Below, one piece after another: positions 21,561 through 31,760 of a stretch of 64,000 bases of DNA. Below the pieces are notes generated by a model. That model ran no database searches. It saw only the letters and a list, made by a program, of their open reading frames with translations, and was not told the DNA's origin. Each line of letters begins with the position of its first letter. The first letter of the stretch is position 1. Location of the stretch: NCBI GenBank assembly GCA_964020085.1, contig OZ026604.1, forward strand, positions 4,367,967 through 4,431,966. Reading direction: 5' to 3'. A program made the translations under genes and the position numbers. The DNA comes from Micromussa lordhowensis. Its lineage: Eukaryota; Cnidaria; Anthozoa; Scleractinia; Lobophylliidae.

Positions 21561-23307
21561 TTAAGGAACTGGTGCAACTAAATCTTCAGTTCCAGGCTTG
21601 CAGAACTGTCTTATTTCGCGATATAAGTAGTTTCTGCGTTCGTCACTTAATCCTTCTGGGTTGATCTTCTGCGGAAGAACAGAAACAGGTGGAATCACAG
21701 CACCATCCTTCAGTAACACACACGCTTGTTCTGGGGATGTCAAATATTCTCGACAGTAAACAACACCTGGTTCATCCTTGGAAAATCTGAAATGGTGAAA
21801 TTTTTTTATGTTCGCGATTTTCTTGAAATATTGTCCCAGAAAAGTACACCAGTCGTATACAGGGACTATAACACGGCCATCGTGCGTCGATACCAGGTTG
21901 GGCTTTGTTCACCCCGGTGTTACTTGAGGTGTCCACCATTCGAGCCAGTTCATAAATTGACGAAATGAAACTGACCTTGTAGGCCTTTTTCAGGATTCCG
22001 AAGCAACGATCCGGACCAAATTTAGTATGTCCAGCAATAAGGAAAGAGTACTTGATAGACTGATGAAGTTCAGTGGCAATCCTCCATGCTAAATACCACA
22101 AAAAGTAATTGTTTTTATTTTGGCCGGCACAATTGTCAGCATGAAAGTGAACGTCTGTTTCCCCAAGGCCGTGACGTGATAAAAAGTGGTGAACGTAACT
22201 AATGGTCGCGTTGGCCCCTTTACCGACTGCAGCAGCTTCGTCAATCAAATAGTTCACTTGACGCGGTACAGCTTCACACATGATTCCAAAAATCCCACAC
22301 TTTCTTGGGGTCTTAAAATAGATCGGTCCCGGCTGCATAGGGTTGCTTGGAAAGTGCACTTGTTGTGCATAGTCAAAAGAGTAGTGCATAGTGCCATTGA
22401 ATGAACATGGTTCATGGATTTCGTTAAGATTCGTCTCCAGATCTGTTTGACTTAAAGTCGTGGCTGCATCTGAACAAGTTTTCCGGTAAAACTCTCTCTC
22501 GACCTGGGCGCAGTCCAAATGCTCTTGCTGTGCTTTAATACAGTCAGCCTTTTCGTCCTCGGGGAGGTTTGCGGCCCGTACAAGCTTAGTGGTATTCTGC
22601 TGACAGGTCAAGCATAGATCGGTCATGGGTTTCGCCACAACAACTTTCGGACAAAACTGATTCCACAGGTCTACGAACTTGCTGTAAGTAACTGCTTGTT
22701 CCCCAGACGCTTTGCAGGTGGCAGTGTAGACGCGCCAGACACTGGTTTTTGTCTCGCTCGAAGACAGCACCTGAACATCTTCACGCTTGAATCCTGGTAT
22801 TCTCCCAGGTAGCACAAATGCATTCTCCTCAATGTAATTGGTAAGGAAACGATGAACGTTTTCTGTGATTGACTGTGGAAGGGTGTTGCTGGGAAGTGTT
22901 TTGGTGTTGCCGTGAGTTCGCGGATGGATACCGTATCTCTCGTAATGCTCCTTAAGACGACGAAGTCGGTTATAACCAATGCCATAGAGGTGAATGAACA
23001 TTTCTTTGCATATGGAGACGGACTGAAACTGGTAGGTACACCTGGAACTTCTGCTTCTTTTACTTCCAATGCAATCGTTGCGGCTGAAGGCTTGAATGTT
23101 CGCTAAAATTATCAAGTCGAGCTCTCCACTTGTCAACTCGAGACAGTTATTCAGATTAAATAAAACCGCTTCTTCTTTAAATTCTCTGGAGCAGGGACCG
23201 CCTTTGGAACCACGCGAACAACCACAGCCATCGAAAAGGAATTTTTTCGCTCTTTCGATTATTTCGTTCGGAGTTTCTTCTCTTTCTATAATATCCACGT
23301 CTGCCAT
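21561..23307 (-). pseudogene. DUF7869-like putative DDD transposase of element 1, frameshifted
   Basis: From the ATG at 23307: an N-terminal Cys segment (CGCSRGSKGGPC), a DNA-binding-like region (GIGYNRLRRLKEHYERYG, HGNTKTLPSN), CLTCQQNTTK, then a probable RNase-H-like core with FDYAQQVHFPSNP, HADNCAGQNKNN and GHTKFGPDRCFG as candidate catalytic aspartates. It is close to the intact protein at 38182-40101. Near 21885-21905 one extra base relative to that gene shifts the frame, so the first frame ends at 21772. The normal C-terminus (EYLTSPEQ ... CKPGTEDLVAP) continues in another frame to TAA at 21561. The role as transposase is inferred from its position in an inverted-repeat element and shared motifs. 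Confidence 0.8.
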
Positions 23308-23474
23308 AGTTTGTCACTTTCGTAAAATGCACGCGTGCAAAAGCATCCTTTGTTGTCATGGAAATGATGCATTTGTAGCGGAGACGCGAGTTATTCATAT
23401 TGGCCTGAAGTCCCAGTGGGCGTACCTTACACTAATCAACTAATTCATAGCTTTTAACCATAACGGACTAAACA

Positions 23475-23670
23475 ATGAAAGTGATACCGGTATCGCAGAG
23501 GTCACGGGCTCGAATCCTGTTGAAGCCCCGATTTTTTTTCGAATCCCCTTGTAACCCCAATTCTTTTTTCAGCCTTCTTCTTTCCAATTGCTTCAATTGG
23601 AAAAAATCACTGCGATGATCATTCTTCACTTTCATCTACAACCGCAGTTCACATATGAATTATTTCAAAC
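23475..23670 (+). mobile_element. tRNA-like SINE fragment
   Basis: GGTATCGCAGAGGTCACGGG then CTCGAATCCTGTTGAAGCC looks like the B-box half of a tRNA. It is followed by a tail with CAATTGCTTCAATTG, ACTGCGATGATCAT and CCGCAGTTCACATATGAAT, which I recognise as a very common coral short-repeat pattern. No A box is clear, so the copy is 5'-truncated. It sits in the divergent spacer of element 1. Confidence 0.6.
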
Positions 23671-23716
23671 AATGTTGGAAACTTTCGGTGCTTCAAAAGC
23701 AATTGTCTTTGTCTCT

Positions 23717-23955
23717 GGCCGGGTTGTTCGAAAGCCGGTTAACGCTGACCCAGGATTAAAAGTTGATCGGGGTAAATTTTTTTTTATATAAAAGTGTTGT
23801 CCATCGCTTATGTTTTGTGTATTTTGAGATTTAACTCGTTCTCAAAACTGATGGGCAGAAAGTTTAAACAGAACTCCTTGGTGAAAAGCTACAAAAATGG
23901 ATAAAAATTATCGCTAATCCTGGATTAGCTTAATTGAGCTTTGAACAACCCGGCC
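23717..23955. mobile_element. 239-bp MITE with GGCCGGGTTGTTC inverted repeats
   Basis: It begins GGCCGGGTTGTTCGAAAG and ends GAACAACCCGGCC, perfect for 13 bases. Inner motifs GGATTA / TAATCC are also inverted. It is non-coding. It inserted between the transposase and BEN genes of element 1. A target duplication is not evident. Confidence 0.75.
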
Positions 23956-24252
23956 CAAAGGTTCATAGTGGAAAACTGCCTAACTCGGGTTCTGCTGGAA
24001 GTATCTGAATAAAATTTATATCAGTGTCTTCAGAATATTCCGTAGAATACAGCGATTAGCTTCATTTTAAGCGCGCAACAGAAAGCATAGGCCAAAAGCA
24101 AGTTCGCGGTATATTAAAACTCCACCAAAGAAACAAAAAAAATTCTACAGCATGTGTAACAAAAGATCAATGGCGGAAAACTTTAAGTCCCAGTAGGCGT
24201 ACCTAACAGTAATTAACTTTATAAAAGAATAATCTGTGTATTCAAACAGCTG

Positions 24253-24260
24253 TATATAAA
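24253..24260 (+). promoter_or_regulatory. TATA box of BEN gene in element 1
   Basis: TATATAAA, followed by AGCG, lies 84 bases upstream of the BEN start codon at 24344. The rest of the 23308-24343 divergent spacer is taken by the SINE and MITE. Confidence 0.6.
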
Positions 24261-24343
24261 AGCGTGTCCATCTTAGGCTCGTTACTTTCAACAATCAGAA
24301 CGGTTTCAACGTAGTCCAGGCTCGTGTCGCAAATTCGATAAGC

Positions 24344-27300
24344 ATGTCTCTTAGGCAACTTTGTAAAGAAACTACTAAACAGCCATCGAAAGCGTTGCTG
24401 TATTTTCCACAAGAAATGACAACTGGTATCGCCCCCACAAGGCTGATTTTAGATAAAAGCTCACAATACAAAGAAGGGAGCACAGTGACAGTAAACTGGG
24501 AGGGCAAGAAGATTCAAGCAGAAATTGTAGCTGTGGATGGTAAGTCTAACAACATTTCCATTGTTGACTGTTTGCTCAACATACGAAGATTCTGTTCAGT
24601 AATTTTTGTTTCAATTTTAAGCACACTTTGTTTGGTCTTTAGTTTTCACATTTATTGCTGCGCGAACTTACCCTTATTGTCCTTGGTTACAGACAGCGAA
24701 GAGGTTCTCAATCAAAAAGACGTTGAGTGGTCGTCGAAGTTTTTGCCTACCGCTGAACCCGCTGAATCCAGCCCGAGTTCCAACCAGTCCAACTTGCCAG
24801 CCGAAAAGAAGAAAACACGCCAGCAGCCAAGGAAAACTCAAGTCAATTCAAGTGTCCATAAGGTACTTATCGTTCATTTGCACTTACGAGGTGATGAGGC
24901 TGGATTGATTTCGATAAAAAGTTTTTTTCGTCTTTGTCCATTAAGTAACAAACAAACTTAGTCTGAATCAAAGCGAATAACGTGAAATCTTGCCTTATCC
25001 ATTGCGACTGATAGGTCGCGCGATACATCGAGTGCGCTCACATTTGTATCAAATTATGGTCGTTTCTTGGTCAGTTTGCAAACTTCTGATAGCCAGGTTG
25101 CAAACCTCATTATATTACGTGTACTCTGAACTGTTACGTAAAATTAGTAATAAGCTTTTCAGACGATTATATCATCAACAGAAAATTCAGACCGAAACAG
25201 ACGTATCCAGCCTTATTCTTTTTATAGTTCTAGTTATTCGATGGAACCTATTTCCCGTGACGGTTCGTTTCCTGCCTTTAAATGCTCTGCTATATACTGA
25301 TAATCTTTACTAAGTTGAAATTTAACGTTCGGCATTTAAAGTCTAATTTAAAAAAATTGGTTAAGCACAACCCACACTTATATTATTCACGCTGGAATTA
25401 CTGAGATGAAAACGGTAGTTATGGTACGCACGTACTTACAAGGTGCTTCAGATCTCAAAATTGGAGATGAAAAGTCTCAGTCACCTTCCATTCTCGGTTC
25501 TCGGTAGTCGTATTCTAAAACTAGAAACTACCTTTCCTTCTAAGGTTTTACTGGCATCAGATAAAAGATCCTGTAGTAACTTGACGTTTGACAATGTTTT
25601 AGCTCGCCAGGGTTCTTGTTTTTGCCATAGAGCACGTTTAAATTTCCAGGCTTCTTTGTTGCGTGACATGAAATGGCGGCAAGAAAGGTTGTCGCGTACA
25701 TGTAGGTCAAAAGATGAGCTATCGCTTTAGTTTTTGCTAACTAAACGGTGCTTGCGCTAGAAGAATCATTTATTTCAATGTGTCAGAGCTCTAGAGTAAA
25801 AATGTTAATTTCAATAACAAAACTCAACGACAAACCGCGAATGAAAAACAGCAGAGGCCTGATTCTTGACGAGATCATTTATACTGCAATTTAATATCTA
25901 TCATATCCCAAATTATTGAATTTATTTTTTGAATGGTTACAGTTTTTAGTTTTGATCACATGACTGGTGAAAACCGAGAATAGACTATGAGTTCTGGCTC
26001 TTTCGCTTAGTCCGTCGTGCGTGACGCGAAGGAAAACTGCGAGAAAAAAATGGCCACGCGAAATCATTTCACGCGGCCATTATTTTCTCGCGGTTTTCGG
26101 GGGGTCTTACATCGTGGATTTCACTGTGTCTTATATTAATGCTTTTATTCCCAGGAAAGTCCAGTGACTAGTATTGATCCATATGATGCATTTCTGGCGG
26201 AACAGAAAAAGAGGGAGGCTGACTGGGCATCAAATCGAGCCAACAAGAAAGCGAAAACCGTGCAGACCGCAGATAAAGATTTAGAAGCAACGAAGCAGCA
26301 GTTAGCCGCCAAGGAAGCTGAATGTGCAACCCTCAAGGGCCAATTAGACAGTCTTCAGCGTACCAACGTTTCTGTTGTGGAGGCTGTTAATAATAAAGTA
26401 CAGGAAAGCTTCTGCAAGGTAAGCACAGTGATCAAATGTTAAACTGCATTTTCAAAAACAAACCAAGAAATGAATTTTAAAAAAACGACAATAAAATGAA
26501 GTAAAGCGTGAAAGTGTGGGAATTAAAAAGATAGTTTAATAGCCTTACCACTGGTTAATTGCATAGCTAAAATGTCACAATCAGCTTCTGTTATGACTGA
26601 AAATCACACCAAGATGTTATTTTGAAAAGCTCTTTTAATTTCCCTTATAACACAAAAATTCCAAAATTCTCTTGGCCAGAAAGCGTACTTAAAGGTCAGT
26701 ACTATTGCCTCCGAACTGTAGTCAATCTGTGGTATATTACATTTCTACAGATGATGGAGACATTAGAGGAGACATTGTCGGCAATGGAGGACAACATGTC
26801 CCTACGACTAAACAAGATTGAGAACCGCCTGGATTCATTAGAAAAAGTGGTAAGGTGTTGGTTCTCTCATGAGATTTGCGTAAGCTTGTCGGAAATTTTT
26901 TTTTTTTAATTCGCGTCTGGATACGGAGCACTTTTGCCTTCTCACCCGAAACGGTCATATTGAATTGGAGTGGCAACTGAACACCTACATGTTTACTTTA
27001 GAGACTCCATTTAAGGGACAGTGTCACGATATATTTGCTTAAAACTTTATAAATTCACGCAATAGTCCATAAATTTACATAGTAAGCACTTAATTTCGAC
27101 GATTTTTAAGCCTAACATGGAAAACTGACAGCCTGACGCTTTTTCAAAAATCCTCAGTTTCGCAATCCGTCTCCATCGCTATCGTTAGCCATCCCTACTT
27201 CCTAATTGGTTCCAATCAAACAAAAATCAGTTTCCAATGATCTTTATATGTTTTTGAGATTTCAAAAATAATGCAAAAAACTGGTGGCAGTGTCCCTTTA

Positions 27301-27901
27301 ATAAAGCAGACCATAGTGGCCATTGGTCGGGGAGACTAACGAAAAAATTTGTCTTCATTTCCAGTTCACTGATCCAGTAGTGAGTTTTGATCCACTTCCT
27401 ACGAACGATAACCTCCCGACCATCGACCAAGAGGCTTTGGCATCCCTAAACGATGATCCTATCATGGAAGAGTTTGTCCCACTCCCCTCGACCCCACTAG
27501 CGCCTACAACACCCGAAATTCTGACATTGCCGTCATCCAGTTCTCAGGACGACACAGAAGTTGGCGAAGACGTTATTCGCTCTTTAGTAACGCCGAGCAA
27601 ATCAAATGGGGTGCGAGAGGTGTTAGAGAAAGAAAAAGAGAGGCACCGATGTGCCCTTAAGCTTCTGCCCTTCTTTTTTACCCCTGAAGAGCTGAGCAAC
27701 AGCAACACAGAGGGTACGCACAGTAAACGGCGGCTTGATGTCACAAAACTTCAAGCGTTAAAGGTGCTAGTTTTCAGCCGATTTCCCGTTGAATCTATAA
27801 CGGAAAAGGACAAAGCGTGGAAAGCAATCAAGGGCAAAATTAATTCTAAGTGTCGCCTAAGTAAACACATCAGTAAGCACGCCCGAGAAAGAGAAAATTA
27901 A
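24344..27901 (+). CDS. BEN-domain protein with Tudor-like N-terminus (element 1 cargo)
   Basis: Five exons: 24344-24539, 24693-24862, 26155-26418, 26751-26849 and 27365-27901. All have GT-AG sites (phase 1, then phase 0) and no internal stop, giving 421 residues. Exon 1 ends in a barrel-like pattern (YKEGSTVTVNWEGKKIQAEIVAVDG). Exon 2 is Ser/Lys-rich. Exons 3-4 form a coiled coil (KDLEATKQQLAAKEAECATL, then MEDNMSLRLNKIENRLDSLE). Exon 5 has an acidic Pro/Ser linker and the BEN domain (about residues 345-405: ALKLLPFFFTPEELSNSN ... RRLDVTKLQALKVLVF). A polyadenylation signal lies at 28005. BEN domains bind DNA or recruit chromatin factors. A role at the element's own ends is hypothesis. The gene appears intact although the neighbouring transposase is broken. 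Confidence 0.8.
26037..26096. repeat. Foldback in BEN intron 2
   Basis: ACTGCGAGAAAAAAATGGCC, then ACGCGAAAT, is mirrored by ATTTCACGCGGCCATTATTTTCTCGCGG around a CAT centre. Arms of about 27 bases have a few mismatches. It looks like a short foldback repeat common in corals (memory). The same intron also holds an unassigned minus-strand open frame at 25481-25669. Confidence 0.7.
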
Positions 27902-28004
27902 GAAATTACAGTATGTAACTTCATTTTGCAACTATTTTGTAACCATGGTAAAGATCGCGTAGAGTTCAAAATTGTTTTCTTTCGTTTATATTTAGTGTAG
28001 TGTA

Positions 28005-28010
28005 AATAAA
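28005..28010 (+). terminator. Polyadenylation signal of BEN gene in element 1
   Basis: AATAAA 104 bases after the stop codon. Confidence 0.5.
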
Positions 28011-29809
28011 GTTGAAATGACCTTACATGTATGTCATCTTGTATTTATCGCAATCGTCGCAATTAAAAACTCTTTCCGGTCACGCTCTTTTGATATTCAA
28101 TGACTAAAAGCGTGACAGAAAATCAGCGTTACATCGGCGGGCATGGAGAGGAAAATGTTCTATTTGCCCAAAATTGGGGCCAAATCTTTCAGAAATGGAA
28201 GCCTGGACATTTTTAAAGTTAGAGTAAGTAATGTGGAATCATTTGGTGGCTTCTAAGGCTGAAATTATCCAGAAACAAGCTTTATTTTCGTTTTCGTGCC
28301 GAACGCCACGTAGTGAATAATTAAATCATCGGCTTGTTACGCTGTCTGCTGTTTTTTGTTTCGTCTCTTTTGTAGCCCGCAGAGTAAATTTTTTTCGTCT
28401 AAACCACCTACAAAAATCTGGAAAAAAAAATTCCCATTCAATTTTCAGCGCTGGAGCGATAATTTTGGATTTTCTAGACCAAAACAGCGCTTTGTGTGAT
28501 GGTAGTATTTTTCGGTTGCTATGGGCGACCGCCGTTCCCAAGTTAACTCAAGCAATTGAACGAGATGTGAAAGATAAATTCTAATTTCATCTGGTTTTGT
28601 TCGATTTTGCTGAAATTTTACTGTGATGAAGCTGGAATGATAACAAATAGATTTTTATTTGCCGATGTGTGTTAGTCAACGCGAAAGTGGTATTTCGCTT
28701 CGAAGTAAGAATTTTGAGGTGACTTTAAAGAGATTTTGTGTGACGCGTGGGTTCGGTTTGACTTCATAATCTAAGGGTTATGTTTACCTTGAAGAAAAAA
28801 AATGCCGGGAAAAAGTCATATTCCTAACCTTTCAAATGAATATAAATTTATATATATGTTCCCCCAATGAATTCCTAGTGAAACAACATGATTTTTGACG
28901 AGCGGTGGTTTTTTAATTTTTTTCGCGGGAAAAGCGCTGTGCCACGAATGAGTTGGCGCAATGCGACCTGTTTAAACTGATAAATGTTATAGTCACGCAA
29001 AACCGAACAGCATTATAGCGACTCGGTCTTTCCCTTTCGCCGGTAAAAAATATACCGGCAAATGTCGTCGAAGGTTGGACTGTCATTAAAAATAATTATA
29101 GTCTTTACTGAGGAAACTTCTTCACGTATGTGGTTTTCGAAAATGATGTCAGCGATAAGATAATTAAAATTTTGATTCATCTCTCTTGGGTTTATTGCTA
29201 TTGGATTTCAGAGTACTTCGCTTGTTGCTTGAAACCGATTCGACTTTTTTTATTGCAATCGAACTTCATTCCGTAACTTTGGCGGAATGCCCTTCGAAGG
29301 CAACATTCTATTCTACGATTTCAATTGGAATGGTATTTCCGGTCCTTATCTGTCGAAGGGACGCAAGGCCGACTAAGACAGGCGACACACGCCGTCAAGC
29401 TGTTGTTGTGGCACATTATCCGTTTCGGTAGTTATGGGACGCGAGCTGTGTTTGGAAACGTAATGGTCCAAAATTTGTAATCTTGAAACTTTAAAATTTC
29501 TTTAGGAAGCTTATCACTTCAGGTTGAGATATTGGCAGCGAATCTGCGCTTAAATCAACAAACGTCAGAGAAGAGAATCAACGTGAAATTATGACGCACA
29601 AAAGCGGCAAAAGCTTACCCAGGAATAGAATGCCCAAGCGGGAAAGGAAGCGAACCGACAAATTATTTTGAGGTAGCCCGACCAAAGTTCATGAGATACG
29701 ACAGTACTTTTTCGTTCGACGAGTGTATCCCATACATAATTACGCTCAAAGATATCCGTTTGACGTTGTAAAACTACTAGTTGTTTCCTGAAACGATCTC
29801 GTCGACTCA
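28011..29809. other. Non-coding right part of element 1
   Basis: About 1.8 kb without a supported gene. Small open frames (29186-29431 +, 29589-29810 -) have no family signal. The mirrored subterminal CCGTTTAA array begins at about 29810. Confidence 0.5.
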
Positions 29810-30095
29810 ACCGTTTAAGCTGTCCGTTTGTGGACTTAAGTGAAACGTTTAACGATTTGAGCTATCCGTTTTTGGACTTTGGTCAACCGTTTAACGCTTC
29901 AAGCTAAACGTTTTTTTGTTTCGTTCACCGTTTAACGCTTTAAGCTATCCGTTTTTGGACTTTGGCCAACCGTTTAAATTTTTTGCTATCCGTTTAAACG
30001 CTTATGGAAACCGTTTAAACGCCTGAGTTAGCCGTTTAGTATCCGTTTATAAACGTTTTTCTTGACCGTTTAACGAAAAAGCGTTAGTGTCCGTT
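29810..30095. repeat. Right subterminal array, CCGTTTAA type
   Basis: At least ten CCGTTTAA, CCGTTTTTGGAC or ACGTTTAA half-sites, with GTTTATAAACGTTT near 30049, mirroring 20100-20400. The array stops just inside the inverted repeat. Confidence 0.88.
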
Positions 30096-30112
30096 TTGCC
30101 AAAGAGGGTCAC

Positions 30113-31491
30113 ATTTTGTATCCTTTTTCTACAGCGTAGTAAATTTCAGGAGAAGCCCATGTCCCTCTCAACATACGCTGCTCCTCGGTGTGTTTACATT
30201 CGTTCAAGTTCTGCTCTTTTGCGCATTGAACGCAAAGTGTGAACATCAGTTTGTGACCGTTTTTCCTTAATGGTATGCGAATAGGGATCACTGGGTGGAA
30301 AAGATCTTGCGGCGCTAGCAAATCGCATTTCATGAGGCCAAAATAAGCATCCTTCTCATAGTGAAAATCTTGAGTGTAGATCAAAGGGTGTCTCTTGGGA
30401 TAATCTTCATACTTGTTCACAAAAGGATAGAGCGAGGTGAAATCGTAGTAATGCATCTCTTCGTTTTTCACATAGAGCCTCACAGCTTCTGTTCGGCCGC
30501 CGAAAAATGCGTCTCGAGGGTTGAGGGGTTCGTGCTGAAACTCTACTTCGCTTTCTTTGGCCATCCAGTCTCTAATCCCATCAGTGTTGTTTTTTATCAT
30601 TTCCCGGACTTCGCACTCCCAAGCAATCTGAACGTCAAACCCTGCTTCTCGGAACCTACGCAGTTGCATTTGAGTCTGATCAAAAAGCAGTCCCATAGAA
30701 ACTCCTTTTACTTGGTTGATCGTGTGAGCTTGAAAGCATTTGTTGTGCCCATGCCAAAAACAACCATGGACTTGTATGATTGTTTTCGTCACTGGATCGT
30801 AACCATCTCTATTGATTCGAATTCTCTTTTCACCATCATCGTGTTTGCTCATGTACATTAGATCACCGCCAAATTCTGTTTCATCGCGCCACTTAAGGTA
30901 AAGCCTCCCCAAGGCGCTCTGTTGATCTTTGGGTCGATAACCATAAGGGGGAATTATTCCACTTGTGTTTTCGTCCATAAAAACACGACGATAAATCAGA
31001 TTGGAAGTGCTAACCATGGTGCATGCTTCTGTCCACGGGTCTATGTCAAACTTCTCCAAGTATTCAGCACGATACTTCTCTCCGGCTAAGCGCAAAAGTT
31101 TTACATCTTGGCGGCAATATTTGAGTTGTTCCGCCTTGAAATTGTACACGTACGTTCCTTGTTCGTAGGCGTCACTGATTTCTTTGTGCCAAGCTTTGAA
31201 TTCTTTGTATTTCTTTTCAGCCATGGTCAGTTCGGGAGAGAAATATTCTTCTGCTGGTGGTGCTCCTACATAATTTTGATTTTGTCTGGTATTGAACTTG
31301 TGTGGGAAGAATCCCTTCTCTTCCTCAAGGTCAAAACGGCTGGGAAGGTTAGAGAGCGCTGTAGGCCAGTACTTGTAGCTATCCTTAAAGGACAAATTAA
31401 ACGCGTTCATTGTTATCACTCGTGCTCCGTCAAAGAGTACTTCAGGTAATTTACCTCTGTTGTCCACGATCCATTTCAAAATGAAAAAAAT
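30113..31491 (-). pseudogene. polB: Polinton DNA polymerase B, middle part
   Basis: This exon-like block runs between two transposons. It contains the Exo III-like YCRQDVKLL, a Vsr-like insert (GYDPVTKTIIQVHGCFWHGH, with conserved C, W and H) and polymerase motif A (DFTSLYP). No stop or frameshift occurs inside. It is bounded by ATTT at 30113-30116 (element 1) and AAAT at 31488-31491 (element 2). Both joins restore the polymerase frame if the transposons and one duplication copy are removed, so each insertion was a simple event in a once-continuous gene. Confidence 0.92.
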
Positions 31492-31514
31492 GTGACCCTA
31501 TTTGCGAAAACCAG

Positions 31515-31760
31515 GCATAAGAAAGTTCAACGGTTTGAGCGTTGAGCGTTGCAACGGACAACCAACGCGTTGCCTTAGCGTTACAGAGCGTTGACCATTC
31601 GTTGTGCTTCTCAACGCTTTGCTTTTCATTATTAATGCGTTGCTCAACGGTTCAAATTGCGTTGTTCAACGCTACAACGCATTGCTCAACGGTTCGAGTT
31701 GAGATTCAACGCAACAACGTGTTGTTCAACGATTCATAAACAATTAAAGCGTTGTACAAA
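31515..31760. repeat. Left subterminal array, GCGTTG/CAACGC type
   Basis: About fifteen GCGTTG, CAACGC or CAACGGTT motifs, several paired (CAACGCGTTGCC near 31561, CAACGCTACAACGC near 31668). The mirrored array is at 44860-45020. Confidence 0.88.

Larger units (their letters stand above)
20082..30112. mobile_element. 10.0-kb TIR transposon with DUF7869-like transposase and BEN gene (element 1)
   Basis: Left tip GTGACCTTCTTCGGCAAAAC and the complement of the right tip GTGACCCTCTTTGGCAAAAC match over about 39 bases, with GGACACTAACGC shared. It is flanked by ATTT at 20078-20081 and 30113-30116, and the uninterrupted polB fragment at 13468-13644 shows one ATTT at this site, so the duplication is 4 bp. 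It holds a transposase gene (-) and a BEN gene (+) transcribed divergently. Both ends carry CCGTTTAA arrays. 4-bp duplications plus a DDD-type transposase recall the Sola superfamily; that class is inference. Confidence 0.9.

Noticed and set aside
23490..23535. tRNA gene
   Set aside because: Only the T-arm half (B box) is tRNA-like, there is no acceptor or D arm, and the downstream sequence matches a SINE-type tail.
25443..25730. Open frames on both strands in BEN intron 2
   Set aside because: The minus-strand peptide looks somewhat protein-like but has no recognised family. Kept only as a comment.
20082..30112. Element 1 as a CACTA or Academ transposon
   Set aside because: The tips are GTGACC and not CACTA, the duplication is 4 bp, and no XPG-nuclease or tnp2-like gene is present inside.
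30361..31449. Plus-strand frames of 166 and 113 codons
   Set aside because: Complement of the middle part of polymerase B, which has clear motifs.
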